Shown: positions 26,201-35,241 of the stretch, in pieces | Layout: the number at the start of each line of letters is the position of its first letter | Position numbering within the stretch: position 1 is the stretch's first letter | NCBI GenBank assembly: GCA_016841875.1 | Contig: JAENYG010000009.1 | Coordinates: 96,813 to 160,812, forward strand | Direction of reading: 5' to 3' | DNA from: Syntrophomonas sp. | GTDB taxonomy: Bacteria > Bacillota > Syntrophomonadia > Syntrophomonadales > Syntrophomonadaceae | Length of the DNA: 64,000 nucleotides | Position numbers and translations under genes: made by a program | The notes under the pieces: model-generated | Told to the model about the DNA's origin: nothing | What the model saw: the letters and a program-made list of their open reading frames with translations, nothing else | The model's database searches: none

Positions 26201-26586
26201 ATTTTATCGGTAATATTATCTGGCTGCTGATCGGTGGGATCATAGCAGCTGTTTTATGGGCAATATCTGGTCTGATTTTGTGTATAACCATCATCGGGAT
26301 ACCGTTTGGGCTGCAGTGTTTCAAGATCGCTGGTTTTGTGTTGTGGCCTTTTGGAAGAGAGATAGAACTCGGTCATTTTGGAGCGGGTGGATTGATTTTC
26401 AATATTATCTGGCTCATCGTTTTTGGCTGGGAGTTTGCCATAACTCATGTCATCATAGGTTTGATCTTCTGTATAACCATCATCGGGATACCATTCGGAC
26501 TCCAGCATTTTAAATTTGCTATGTTAGGGCTCATACCTTTTGGAGCGAGAATAATAAGTAAAAATCAGGTTTCCCAGTATCACTAA
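26197..26586 (+). CDS. yccF: YccF-domain inner membrane protein
   Basis: 129 residues with two copies of the YccF repeat. Each has a hydrophobic helix pair ending CITIIGIPFGLQ (about residues 30-41 and 90-101) and a closing PFG motif. The link between them is REIELGHFGAGGLIFNIIW. The family is a membrane protein of unknown function. GGAGGG precedes the ATG, and the previous small gene overlaps it. Pieces of a second yccF occur at 36670 and 37789. Confidence 0.88.
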   Translation: MNFIGNIIWLLIGGIIAAVLWAISGLILCITIIGIPFGLQCFKIAGFVLWPFGREIELGHFGAGGLIFNIIWLIVFGWEFAITHVIIGLIFCITIIGIPFGLQHFKFAMLGLIPFGARIISKNQVSQYH

Positions 26587-26670
26587 AACCGGGAATGGGT
26601 TGATAAGCTGAAGGTACTGCTTGGAAAAGGGCAGTATCGAAGGGCGGCTGAAAATATCAAGGAGGCAATT

Positions 26671-27171
26671 ATGGTAAAAGACGTACTTTTATTGGGGAAC
26701 TCAAAGCTGTATCAGAGCAGCTCAGTTATACATACAGAGGAAACAGACACTATAAAAGAAGTCATCAACGATTTGCATGATACACTCATGGATTTCAGGA
26801 GCAGGTATGGGGCAGGCAGAGCGATTGCCGCACCGCAGATAGGAGTATTCAAGCGGTTGATATATATGTATATTGATAGACCCACAGCCTTTATAAATCC
26901 AAAACTACAGTTTCAAGATGATGAACTTATAGAGGTGCTAGACGATTGCATGTGCTTTCCTGAATTACTAGTGAAGGTGAAACGTCATAAGAGATGTATT
27001 ATCCAGTTTAAGGATATTGATTTTAATGACCATGAAATGCGTCTGGAAGGAGAATTATCCGAACTGCTGCAGCATGAATACGACCATCTGGACGGAATTC
27101 TGGCTACCATGAGAGCTATAGATGATAAATCACTGTGTTTGAGAACTCAAAAAGATTTGTTTCCGGAGTAA
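26671..27171 (+). CDS. Peptide deformylase family protein
   Basis: A cytosolic metalloenzyme expected to remove formyl from N-terminal Met. 166 residues. The three family motifs are GAGRAIAAPQIG (motif 1, Ala for the usual Leu), D-D-C-M-C-F (motif 2, in place of EGCLS but keeping the metal Cys) and QHEYDHLDGIL (motif 3, both metal His and the Glu intact). The altered motif 2 marks it as a divergent accessory deformylase rather than the housekeeping one. The about 60 nt before it read like the end of a lost coding frame (EWVDKLKVLLGKGQYRRAAENI). AAGGAGG precedes the ATG. Confidence 0.85.
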   Translation: MVKDVLLLGNSKLYQSSSVIHTEETDTIKEVINDLHDTLMDFRSRYGAGRAIAAPQIGVFKRLIYMYIDRPTAFINPKLQFQDDELIEVLDDCMCFPELLVKVKRHKRCIIQFKDIDFNDHEMRLEGELSELLQHEYDHLDGILATMRAIDDKSLCLRTQKDLFPE

Positions 27172-27202
27172 TTTAATCTGGGGATATAGGAGGAAGTGTA
27201 AT

Positions 27203-27831
27203 TTGGAGATAATAAATTTTGACACCTGGGAACGGACAACCCATTATAAATTTTTCAAGAGAATGGATTATCCTCATTACAATATATGTGTGAACATTGA
27301 TATAACAAACTTCTTGCCTAAGATTGAAGAAAATAAAATTCCATTCTATTACGCTATGATATATGCAGCAACTTATGCTTTGAATCAAGTAAAGGAATTT
27401 CGGTACCGTATTAGAGGAGAGCAGGTTGTTTTGCATGATATGATCCATCCATCTTTTACTGATATGTTGGAAGGTACTGATTTGTTCAAAATGGTAACGG
27501 TTGATATGGAAAAATCAATTTTAGACTTTGCGAAAAAGCCAAAGAAAAGGCCAGGAAGCAAACAGATTGTTTTGTCATAGAAGATGTGGAAGGACGGGAT
27601 GATTTAACTTATATTACTTGTGTTCCGTGGGTGTCATTCACCCATCTATCACACACCATATCGTTCAATAAAGATGACTCTATTCCAAGATTGGCGTGGG
27701 GCAAGTACTTTCAAGAGGGTGAAAAAATACTATTACCATTTTCAGTACAAGCCCACCATTCTTTTGTTGATGGTATTCACATAGGCAGGTACATTGATTG
27801 TTTACAGAACTACCTTAACGAATATAGATAA
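27203..27831 (+). pseudogene. Chloramphenicol acetyltransferase-like gene broken by a frameshift
   Basis: TTG after AGGAGG starts a CatA-like protein (WERTTHYKFFKRMDYPHYNI, FYYAMIYAATYALNQVKEFRYRI) that runs to a stop at 27578. The family sequence continues in another frame as CFVIEDVEGRDDLTYITCVPWVSFTHLSHTI, up to the catalytic QAHHSFVDGIHIG. The switch lies in the AAGAAAAGGCCAGGAAGC tract near 27541-27558. Everything needed for the trimeric acetyltransferase is otherwise present, so a recent indel, programmed slippage or a sequencing error are all possible. Confidence 0.8.
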
Positions 27832-27921
27832 TCAGAAGAGAGATAATTCCAATTTGCTTATATATTTGTTGTGGCTGCGCTCTTATGCCCAGCAAATTGC
27901 TTGAAATGGAGGCAAGCATAT

Positions 27922-28572
27922 ATGGAAGAAAAGATTAAAACAAAAATATTAAGGCCAATATTTGATAATGACTTAGATATCATAGAGTTATCAAGAGATA
28001 AGATAACGGATGATGCGGTGTTTTCTTTTGGAACGATCAGTGATTGTTCTTTAGAAAACCATGAGGCAGAGAGAATGGCTTTTAAACAAGTAATATTTAA
28101 TAATGTCATTTTCAATAAAATAATATTTAAACATATAGAGCTGATGGAAGTGAGATTTGAAAATTGCGATTTATCAAATGTTGATTTTCATGAAGCTTTA
28201 TTACATAGAGTCGAATTTATTAATTGCAAAATTATTGGCATTGATTTAAGTGAAGCCACCTTGAGAGATGTGGTTTTTGAAAATTGCATGGGCCAATATG
28301 CTTTCTTCAGCTATTCCAATTGTAAGCAAGCTGCATTCCTGGAATGTCAATTAAATTCCTCGGATTTTAAAAATTCAGTGTTTTCAAAAGTTGAATTTAT
28401 AGATTCTAATCTGCTTCAGGCTCAAATGAACTTCACCAAGCTTAAAGGAATAGATTTTTCTAGTTGTGATATTGAAGGTATCGGTGTAAATATTAATGAT
28501 GTTAATGGCGTTATAGTTAACCCTATGCAAGCAGTTTCTCTTTCTGCCCTGCTAGGTCTCATTGTTAAATAA
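27922..28572 (+). CDS. Pentapeptide-repeat protein
   Basis: A cytosolic protein of 216 residues. From about residue 60 on, A(D/N)Lxx-type five-residue turns recur (FENCDLSNVDFHEALLHRVEF, IDLSEATLRDVVFENC, FLECQLNSSDFKNSVF), forming a right-handed quadrilateral beta-helix. Some relatives mimic DNA and protect gyrase from quinolones, but most have no known role. ATG follows GGAGGC. A Leu/Val-rich C-terminus may be a dimer surface. Confidence 0.85.
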   Translation: MEEKIKTKILRPIFDNDLDIIELSRDKITDDAVFSFGTISDCSLENHEAERMAFKQVIFNNVIFNKIIFKHIELMEVRFENCDLSNVDFHEALLHRVEFINCKIIGIDLSEATLRDVVFENCMGQYAFFSYSNCKQAAFLECQLNSSDFKNSVFSKVEFIDSNLLQAQMNFTKLKGIDFSSCDIEGIGVNINDVNGVIVNPMQAVSLSALLGLIVK

Positions 28573-28836
28573 ATGTCAACTTTTAGGAATTGTCACGGGT
28601 TGTCAGGGGATGGGGTTATTGACTCCTTTAATTAGGTGCACGCGAAGTGCATGTCATTCGAGGCTGTTCAGCTTCTAATTATCCCTATTTTAGAACTGCA
28701 GTTTATAAAGGTAAGTTTACCATTGGAATAATTAGTTTATTGCATAAAAAAAATATATACTAATTCAAGCCCCAAAGGACTAGTTCTTTAAGTATATTAT
28801 GATAGAAATATACTACAGTGAAGGTTGGAAACTAAT

Positions 28837-30420
28837 ATGTTTAATGTTTTTAAAAGAAAAACCACTATCCTGCTACCTTGGGTCGGTAAGGAAGCAATTT
28901 ATAGTTACATTAAGAGAAACCTTAATTCTGAAGGTGAATTGCCAACAGAATGCGAGGAACTACCCGATAGCATCGAATTTTATGAAGATAAACCTTTGCG
29001 TTGGGTATCTGGTGCAATGGATGGTGTTATAGGTCACCATGCAGGCTCTGGTGAGGAAAAAGAAAATATGATAAGGGTTACAAAGTTATTACGAGAACAG
29101 GTTGTTAAACCTTCGAATGCTACAAGAAGAGAAACATATTTAGCTTTCATGGATGATGGTGTATTAGGGTATATTGACCCTTTGCTTGAACACTTGAGAA
29201 GACAGTCTGATCTAAATTTTAAGGTGTTATATGATGAAGCCAAATGGTTTGCAAAGGAAGGTGCACATAGAGGCGTTGTTAAAATGGGGATTGCTCTTTT
29301 GGGGCTTTTTAATTGTGAACAGGATGAAGAGCTATTAATGACGCTTGGTAAACATGAAGAATTCACATTATTTGTTTCTGTAGCATTTCAAAATGGTTTT
29401 GTAAACTCTAATCAGAAACTATTTGAACTAGCAAAATGTGTTCATGGATGGGGAAAAATTCATCTTGTTGAAAGATTAGAAGCAGACACAGATGAGATAA
29501 AAAATTGGTTGCTTAGGCATGGCTGCTATAACAGCATAATGTCTGAATACCTTGCTTATACTTGTGCTGTTAAGGGTAATTTAAAGGATGCGTTACGTTC
29601 TCAAAGTATAGATGAAAAGCTATATAAGGGAGCTGAAATAATCATCGCTGCTTTAATTGCAGGTGGTCCAGCAGAAGATATTGATGATTATGATGAGTCA
29701 ATGCCAGTGATTACAAACTTTTTAAGGCATTCTTTAGTACATTGTAATACACTTGGTGATCTTCTCGTGGTTACTGATATAAAAGACTTTTTAGAAAAAG
29801 AAGATGAAATATGGGAAAAACGCCTGGAAGTAGGATGGAATAACAAAACAAGAGAGAATTGTTTAGAAGAATGTAAAAAGGTAATTTCTCAAAACCGATG
29901 GGAAGATGCTATATGGAATGAGTTGGGCTCTGAAGACGATTATAAGAAGTACTGTGCTACTCGTGCGGCAAGAGTACTTGGTATCGAAATATGGCCGCAG
30001 CTTTATGCTGAATTGCATACTAAACCTTTAGACAGCGGACTTTATTATGAATTGATGAGGACTGAGAATAAGGAACGAATTAAAAAAATAGTTGCTTTTG
30101 CCGAAGAAAATTTGCCTTTAAAGGATATTGCAACAGGTCCTGGTATTGAGTCAGGATTTGGTCCTGATTTTAAAGCTCATGGATGTCTTGATTTTATATT
30201 ACAAGATTTGGACGGACATGAAGGAGTTGGCGGGAAACTTATTCTTACAGGGTTAAAAAGTACAGTTATTAGGAATAGAAATATGGCCCTAAAAGCTCTC
30301 CAAGCATGGAATAAAAGCAGTTGGCCTGAAGAGACAATAGATATACTTAGCGAATTATTCAAGATTGAGCCGGATTCGAATGTGAGGGAACGAATCGAGG
30401 ACATTCTAAAAAAGTATTAA
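28837..30420 (+). CDS. Large helical-repeat (HEAT-like) protein of unknown function
   Basis: 527 residues without a signal or membrane segment. The N-terminus is basic and aromatic (MFNVFKRKTTILLPW). Most of the rest is alternating amphipathic helices, and the last 120 residues resemble HEAT repeats (VRERIEDILKKY at the end; MALKALQAWNKSSWPEETIDILSELF). Cys and Trp are fairly frequent. I recall close relatives carrying the name limonene hydroxylase in databases, but nothing here supports an oxygenase. The ribosome binding site is weak and the start unsure; TTG 12 nt upstream is an alternative. Confidence 0.65.
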   Translation: MFNVFKRKTTILLPWVGKEAIYSYIKRNLNSEGELPTECEELPDSIEFYEDKPLRWVSGAMDGVIGHHAGSGEEKENMIRVTKLLREQVVKPSNATRRETYLAFMDDGVLGYIDPLLEHLRRQSDLNFKVLYDEAKWFAKEGAHRGVVKMGIALLGLFNCEQDEELLMTLGKHEEFTLFVSVAFQNGFVNSNQKLFELAKCVHGWGKIHLVERLEADTDEIKNWLLRHGCYNSIMSEYLAYTCAVKGNLKDALRSQSIDEKLYKGAEIIIAALIAGGPAEDIDDYDESMPVITNFLRHSLVHCNTLGDLLVVTDIKDFLEKEDEIWEKRLEVGWNNKTRENCLEECKKVISQNRWEDAIWNELGSEDDYKKYCATRAARVLGIEIWPQLYAELHTKPLDSGLYYELMRTENKERIKKIVAFAEENLPLKDIATGPGIESGFGPDFKAHGCLDFILQDLDGHEGVGGKLILTGLKSTVIRNRNMALKALQAWNKSSWPEETIDILSELFKIEPDSNVRERIEDILKKY

Positions 30421-30620
30421 AGAAGGGGCATAATAAGAATTTTAGAACAGTGACGAGAGCATAAATGTTTTCTCGTTGGGGACAGGAAAAAAGGAACATT
30501 GGGATTTTGATAAACTGCATGAAGAATTTGATTAATGTATTGGGAATATATTGCTTGTTCGTTGTTTCATCTGCCCATTGTCCATAGAAGCTGCTAGGGC
30601 TTTATAAGGAGTCAATAGAT

Positions 30621-31172
30621 ATGACACATGCACTTAAATTGGATACTGCCCGATTTATTTTACGGAAAATTGAATCAAGCGACATCGAAATCTTACATAG
30701 TTATTGGTCGGATGAGATAGTTACTGAATACATGAATACATCCTTTAAAACTCTTAAGGAAAGCCAACAAATGGTTGACCTTTTAAATAGTCTTCCAGAA
30801 TCAAATGAAGGCATACGTTGGGCAATCGTTGATAAAAATAATGGAATGGTTTTAGGAAGTTGTGGCTATCATAATGTGAAAGCTGAGCACCGACGCGCTG
30901 AAGTTGGCTATGAGTTAGGCCATAGATATTGGGGTAAGGGTGTCATGCAGGAAGCAATGCATGCTGTGCTGCAGCATTGCTTTACGACGGTCGGATTCAA
31001 CCGGATAGAAGCTTTCGTTACCGTTGGAAATCGCCGGTCAATCCATACGCTTGAAAAACTGGGATTCCAAACTGAGGGTGTACTGAAAGAATACGAATTT
31101 GCTCAGGGTAAATTTCAAGACCAGATTGTTATGGCATTACTGCGAAAAGATTGGGAAAACTTAGCCGGTTAG
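30621..31172 (+). CDS. GNAT-family N-acetyltransferase (RimJ/RimL-like)
   Basis: 183 residues, cytosolic. TARFILRKIESSDIEIL opens the fold. AEVGYELGHRYWGKGVMQEAM is the acetyl-CoA loop, and VTVGNRRSIHTLEKLGFQTEGVLKEYEFAQGKFQD the C-terminal signature of the ribosomal-protein alanine acetyltransferase group. TAAGGAG lies 9 nt before the ATG. The substrate is unknown. A 45-nt copy of its 5' part lies at 31602. Confidence 0.9.
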   Translation: MTHALKLDTARFILRKIESSDIEILHSYWSDEIVTEYMNTSFKTLKESQQMVDLLNSLPESNEGIRWAIVDKNNGMVLGSCGYHNVKAEHRRAEVGYELGHRYWGKGVMQEAMHAVLQHCFTTVGFNRIEAFVTVGNRRSIHTLEKLGFQTEGVLKEYEFAQGKFQDQIVMALLRKDWENLAG

Positions 31173-31222
31173 GATATACACTGGAATTATTTATAGCCAA
31201 AACATAAAGAGGTGATGTTTGC

Positions 31223-31531
31223 TTGTATTCGTCAATATGGGTTGCAGTATATATGCCATTATTTGTGACATTTTTTCTTTTGTTATCACAACAAAATCAA
31301 ATTAAAAAATTAGCAATTCTTAAAAACAGGAAGAGAAAGGGGTTAATAAACATGACTAACGAGGTAATTAAAAAGTATATAGGAAAGAATTGCAAGATAT
31401 CTACAGGATCATTTGGCACAACTGTAAAAGGTAAAATAATTGAAGTAAATGAAAACTGGATTGAGGTTCAAACTAAAAATGGTAACGAACTGATAAATGC
31501 TGATTATATACAAAGTGTTAAAATACAGTAA
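31223..31531 (+). CDS. Small protein with membrane helix and Sm/SH3-like C-terminal domain
   Basis: 102 residues from a TTG placed 9 nt after AAAGAGGTG. A single helix (WVAVYMPLFVTFFLLL) and a basic linker lead to a beta-rich domain of 59 residues (YIGKNCKISTGSFGTTVKGKIIEVNENWIEVQ...), like small Sm/DUF6897-type proteins. The ATG at 31352, also preceded by AAAGGGG, could start a soluble form containing only that domain, so two products are possible. The function is unknown. Confidence 0.6.
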   Translation: MYSSIWVAVYMPLFVTFFLLLSQQNQIKKLAILKNRKRKGLINMTNEVIKKYIGKNCKISTGSFGTTVKGKIIEVNENWIEVQTKNGNELINADYIQSVKIQ

Positions 31532-31601
31532 AGTTAAGACATAATGTTTATATATTAATCCTGCTGGTTAAAGTGCTTCAATTCTGGGGACACCTGCTGG
31601 T

Positions 31602-31646
31602 GCGACATAGAAATCTTACATAGTTATTGGCCGGACGATATGGTAT
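31602..31646 (+). pseudogene. Fragment of the acetyltransferase gene (copy of about 30678-30722)
   Basis: About 45 nt match the second acetyltransferase gene near its codons 20-34 with a few changes (shared GAAATCTTACATAGTTATTGG). Nothing further matches. Confidence 0.75.
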
Positions 31647-31668
31647 TGAATAAATTGGAGGGCAATAG

Positions 31669-32358
31669 ATGAAGACAATTGGTTTAATTGGAGGGATGAG
31701 TTGGGAATCGTCATCCGAATATTATCGCATTATTAATGAAGAAGTTAAGCAGAGGCTGGGAGGTCTGCATTCGGCAAAATGTATTCTATACAGCGTGGAT
31801 TTCGAGGAAATAGAGATATGCCAAAGAAATGGCGAATGGGGAAAGACTGCTCGGATTCTAACAGATGCTGCCCGAAGCCTTGAGGCAGCGGGGGCAGATT
31901 TTATTGTCATTGGCACAAATACCATGCACAAAGTTGCTGACGAGATTCAGGCCGGCATTCATATTCCTCTGCTTCACATTGCGGATATCACAGCCCAACA
32001 AGTTTTGTCTAATGGAATGAAAGCAATTGGGCTATTAGGAACCAGGTATACGATGGAACAGGATTTCTATATATCACGTTTGGAGGCTCAAGGTATAAAG
32101 GTTTTGATCCCCAAGGAAACTGATAGAGTCATCGTAAATGCAGTAATTTATAACGAATTATGCTTAGGACAGATCATTGACGAATCAAGAGCCCAATATA
32201 AAAGAATCATTGCGGATTTAATAGAACAAGGTGCAGATGGAATAATCCTGGGTTGTACGGAAATTGGCTTATTAGTTAAACCCGAGGACTCAAAGGTACC
32301 GCTATTTGATACAACTTTGATTCATGCGATAGGCGCTGTAAACTACGCACTTGCTTAA
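31669..32358 (+). CDS. Aspartate/glutamate racemase family protein (YgeA type)
   Basis: A cofactor-independent amino acid racemase of 229 residues. It starts MKTIGLIGGMSWESSSEYYRIIN, as in YgeA/RacX. The first catalytic position is Thr in GTNTMHKV rather than Cys, as described for the L-aspartate/glutamate-specific E. coli enzyme. The second is Cys in ILGCTEIGLL. It would interconvert L- and D-amino acids, with Asp or Glu most likely. GGAGGG precedes the ATG. It is a lone gene. Confidence 0.9.
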   Translation: MKTIGLIGGMSWESSSEYYRIINEEVKQRLGGLHSAKCILYSVDFEEIEICQRNGEWGKTARILTDAARSLEAAGADFIVIGTNTMHKVADEIQAGIHIPLLHIADITAQQVLSNGMKAIGLLGTRYTMEQDFYISRLEAQGIKVLIPKETDRVIVNAVIYNELCLGQIIDESRAQYKRIIADLIEQGADGIILGCTEIGLLVKPEDSKVPLFDTTLIHAIGAVNYALA

Positions 32359-32425
32359 TAGAGAGTTTGCATCCTGTAACGTTCAGCTCGTGTGATAGTC
32401 TATAACTTGATAGGAGAAGTATCAA

Positions 32426-32836
32426 ATGAATGTTTGGTTAAAGGAACTGCTAAAAAGCTTAGATAAAAATCTAGATGAAAAAACAAGAATTGAAATTATG
32501 GAAGCATGTGGAGAAAACTGTCCATTTACTCATCTTACAGATCAGAAGTTATTAGATATTAAGAAAGAATCCAAGGATGAATATGATTTTTTGGAAAAAT
32601 TATCTCAACAATGGCGAGTTGGGATTGAAAATAATAATATTTATGTTATCTTTGATAAATGCTATTGCCCACTTATCAACCAAGATATTGAAGGCTCTTC
32701 CAAAACTCTTTGCTATTGTACCCAAGGAAATATTAAAAAGAAATTTAGACTTGGCTTAGGTAGAGACGTAAATGTGTTAATGGAGAAAACCATTCTTGCT
32801 GGTGATAGAGAATGTCGTTTTAAAGTATTAGTATAA
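32426..32836 (+). CDS. Cysteine-rich small protein, possibly DUF6144-like
   Basis: 136 residues, cytosolic. Cys clusters are MEACGENCPFTHL (about 28-37), DKCYCPLI and LCYCTQGN, and the end reads AGDRECRFKVLV. The final part resembles the end of the ATC-hydrolase/DUF6144 class (..ILxGDxxCxFxI). The spacing suggests a bound metal or cluster. The function is unknown. AGGAGAAG precedes the ATG. Confidence 0.6.
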   Translation: MNVWLKELLKSLDKNLDEKTRIEIMEACGENCPFTHLTDQKLLDIKKESKDEYDFLEKLSQQWRVGIENNNIYVIFDKCYCPLINQDIEGSSKTLCYCTQGNIKKKFRLGLGRDVNVLMEKTILAGDRECRFKVLV

Positions 32837-32917
32837 CCTGCTTATTATTCAGGTTTTACCTTCGTAGTATCCATAGACGCAGATAAAGAAAGCTACTTTG
32901 TTAGAGGAGGAAATCTT

Positions 32918-33973
32918 TTGATTAAAGTTGGGATTTACGGTGCATCAGGCTACATGGGTGGAGAAGCTTTGCGTATTTTGCTTGAGCATCCTGAGGTTGA
33001 AATAGCATGGTTAACCAGCCGCGGTGACAAACCGGTTGAATACTTGAATAAGAATTTGTATGGAGCCGAATTAAAATTCATAAAACCTGAAGAGGTTACT
33101 CCTTGTGATGTGGTTTTTGCAGCCCTTCCATCGGGACAAATTATGAAAAAGGCAAGAGAAATACTGGCAACCGGAACCAAGGTTATTGACCTGGGGGCTG
33201 ATTTTAGATTAACAGATTTAAAACAATGGGAAAGAGTATATGAAAAGGCGCATGCTGATTGGCAGATAGCAGAAGAAGCCGTATATGGCATACCTGAACT
33301 CCACCGGGAGGAAATCAAAAAGGCGAGAATCATAGCCAATCCTGGCTGCTACTCATCGGCGGCTATTCTGGGAATGGCACCTTTAGTGAAGAATGGTCTG
33401 ATTGATACCGAAAAGATCATTGTTGATGGACTTTCAGGTACAGCAGGAGCAGGAGCCGAAACTGACAGAGCTATTCATCATCCCGAAATTGGTAACAATA
33501 TTGTGCCATACAATGTTGTTGGTCACAGGCATACCTATGAAATGGAGCAGGAATTGAGCATCTTATGCAGTACTAAGACCCTCGTTCATTTCACTACAGC
33601 CTATGTTCCTATCACTCGCGGCATACTGGATATCTGTCATTGTTTCTCGAAAACTAAGATGAACAGGGATGAATTGATAGATTTGTACAAAGGTTTTTAT
33701 CAGAATGAGGCCTTTATTAAAATAATCGACTTACCAAAAGATGCTGGGTCGTCCTGGCAATATATACCTTATCCCTGGGTTGCTGCTGTTTCTGGAACCA
33801 ACTATTGCCATATTGGTTTAGATGTAGACGAAGAAAGAGGGAGAATTGTAATATTTAGTGTATTAGACAGCCTTGGGAAGGGTGGAGCACATGTTGGGAT
33901 TCAGAATATGAATTTAATGTTTGGGTTTGAGGAAACCAGGGGATTAAAAAGACAAGGATCGCACCCATATTAA
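32918..33973 (+). CDS. argC: N-acetyl-gamma-glutamyl-phosphate reductase
   Basis: Reduces N-acetylglutamyl phosphate to the semialdehyde with NADPH, the third step of arginine synthesis. 351 residues. The NADP site is VGIYGASGYMGGEALRIL, the catalytic Cys lies in IIANPGCYSSAAILG, and HHPEIGNNIVPYNVVGHRHTYEMEQEL is the C-terminal signature with the active His. Start is TTG 8 nt after GAGGAGG. No argJ, argB, argD or argF gene is near, so this is a stand-alone or second copy. Confidence 0.93.
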   Translation: MIKVGIYGASGYMGGEALRILLEHPEVEIAWLTSRGDKPVEYLNKNLYGAELKFIKPEEVTPCDVVFAALPSGQIMKKAREILATGTKVIDLGADFRLTDLKQWERVYEKAHADWQIAEEAVYGIPELHREEIKKARIIANPGCYSSAAILGMAPLVKNGLIDTEKIIVDGLSGTAGAGAETDRAIHHPEIGNNIVPYNVVGHRHTYEMEQELSILCSTKTLVHFTTAYVPITRGILDICHCFSKTKMNRDELIDLYKGFYQNEAFIKIIDLPKDAGSSWQYIPYPWVAAVSGTNYCHIGLDVDEERGRIVIFSVLDSLGKGGAHVGIQNMNLMFGFEETRGLKRQGSHPY

Positions 33974-34060
33974 AATAGCGTTTTGCTTACTAAGTGGGTC
34001 TCTAACCGGGTATCGAGGATTTTACACACTAATTTGGACTTGACTCTGTTTTTTATAATT

Positions 34061-34091
34061 GTTTGAGATGGTCGAACAGTTGAGCTGATAT
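34061..34091 (+). repeat. 30-nt fragment of the coiled-coil gene
   Basis: GTTTGAGATGGTCGAACAGT plus ten further bases match 16491-16520 and 17619-17649 with two or three changes. Confidence 0.65.
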
Positions 34092-34222
34092 CAAACCTGC
34101 GAATGGTATATTGAAATAGGAAGATTATATGATTTAGTATGATTCAGGGGAAGATTCTTTGACTTATCAATATCAACTACACTACGATGTTGTATATAGA
34201 CACCCGAATGGAGGTTTCATTT

Positions 34223-35107
34223 TTGAAGTATATATCTATATGTAAATATATTATAGCGGTTCTCATTTGCGCGGTACTTTTCCTTACCGGAGGATGTTCT
34301 GCTGTGGAATCCGGCAGTGATATCGATAGCCCCGATAGTTTGAGCAGTATAGAACAGAGGGAGGTACCATCGGAAGCAGGTTTTATCTATTATCCGAGTG
34401 GTGCCGATTTCATTGGAAGCGTCATCGATCAACATGATAGTGCAGCAATAACATCTGAAATGCGTGAGAGCTTTAACCTGTTTGCCAGGGATTATCGATG
34501 GATCTACATACCTGATATGGATGGCTATGAGTCATTCTTTGAGACTACCCATGACTACGCTAGTTCCTTTGGATATACAAACTTTGCCGATACCGTCTTT
34601 TATGTGCTGCAATATATGGGCTGCCCGGAAAAGATGAGTGATGAAGCCATGCAGGATGCCATACAGAACCTATTTGCTGCTAAAGCCAGTTATGAAAAGA
34701 TGGCGCATCAGGCCTATAGAAAATTTGCCAATTATGAGGATGGTTATTATTCCCCCTGGCCGGAAGGAGGAATTGATCATAACCGGATGTTCTATCTGCT
34801 CACAGCCATTGATGTTCACCACGAGGCGGCTGAGGATGTCTCTATAACAGTCCGCGTTACATCATACCATTTTAATGATCCAGGCTATGAGCCAGGCGAG
34901 AATGAAAAGTGGCTGGCAGAGAAAGCAAAGGAGTTAGGAATTCCTGAATTACAGGCTGCTGCAGAATTGATTGCCAGTGGAGAGATGGAAGAATTAGAGG
35001 GCGATCATGAATATGAAACAACCATATATATTAAAGCCGGCGGTCAAAATCCGCAATTCTTATCCAGCCGTAGTCGCGATATAGCATACGACGATCCGTT
35101 TATATAA
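34223..35107 (+). CDS. Lipoprotein of unknown function
   Basis: 294 residues from a TTG placed after GGAGG; an ATG 15 nt upstream lacks a site. The signal peptide ends FLTGGCSA (lipobox Cys). The mature part is acidic, with many aromatic residues (FNLFARDYRWIYIPDMDGYESFF, YYSPWPEGGIDHNRMFYLLTAID) and a beta-rich last third (DVSITVRVTSYHF). It is probably an extracellular sensor or binding protein. No family is recognised. Confidence 0.65.
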   Translation: MKYISICKYIIAVLICAVLFLTGGCSAVESGSDIDSPDSLSSIEQREVPSEAGFIYYPSGADFIGSVIDQHDSAAITSEMRESFNLFARDYRWIYIPDMDGYESFFETTHDYASSFGYTNFADTVFYVLQYMGCPEKMSDEAMQDAIQNLFAAKASYEKMAHQAYRKFANYEDGYYSPWPEGGIDHNRMFYLLTAIDVHHEAAEDVSITVRVTSYHFNDPGYEPGENEKWLAEKAKELGIPELQAAAELIASGEMEELEGDHEYETTIYIKAGGQNPQFLSSRSRDIAYDDPFI

Positions 35108-35241
35108 AACTAGCAGTGTCATCCTGCGACAAGGTAATTCCTCCATGGAAAACCTGCTGCGTCTTATTGAACTAGAATATACTAAGGGCAATGTAATTAT
35201 CATCATAAGTAATCAATAAGGAAAGTGAGGAATAGTCTGCT

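Noticed and set aside
26084..26586. Toxin-antitoxin pair formed by the 38-residue protein and YccF
   Set aside because: YccF is a widespread membrane protein not known as a toxin, and the small protein lacks a DNA-binding part.
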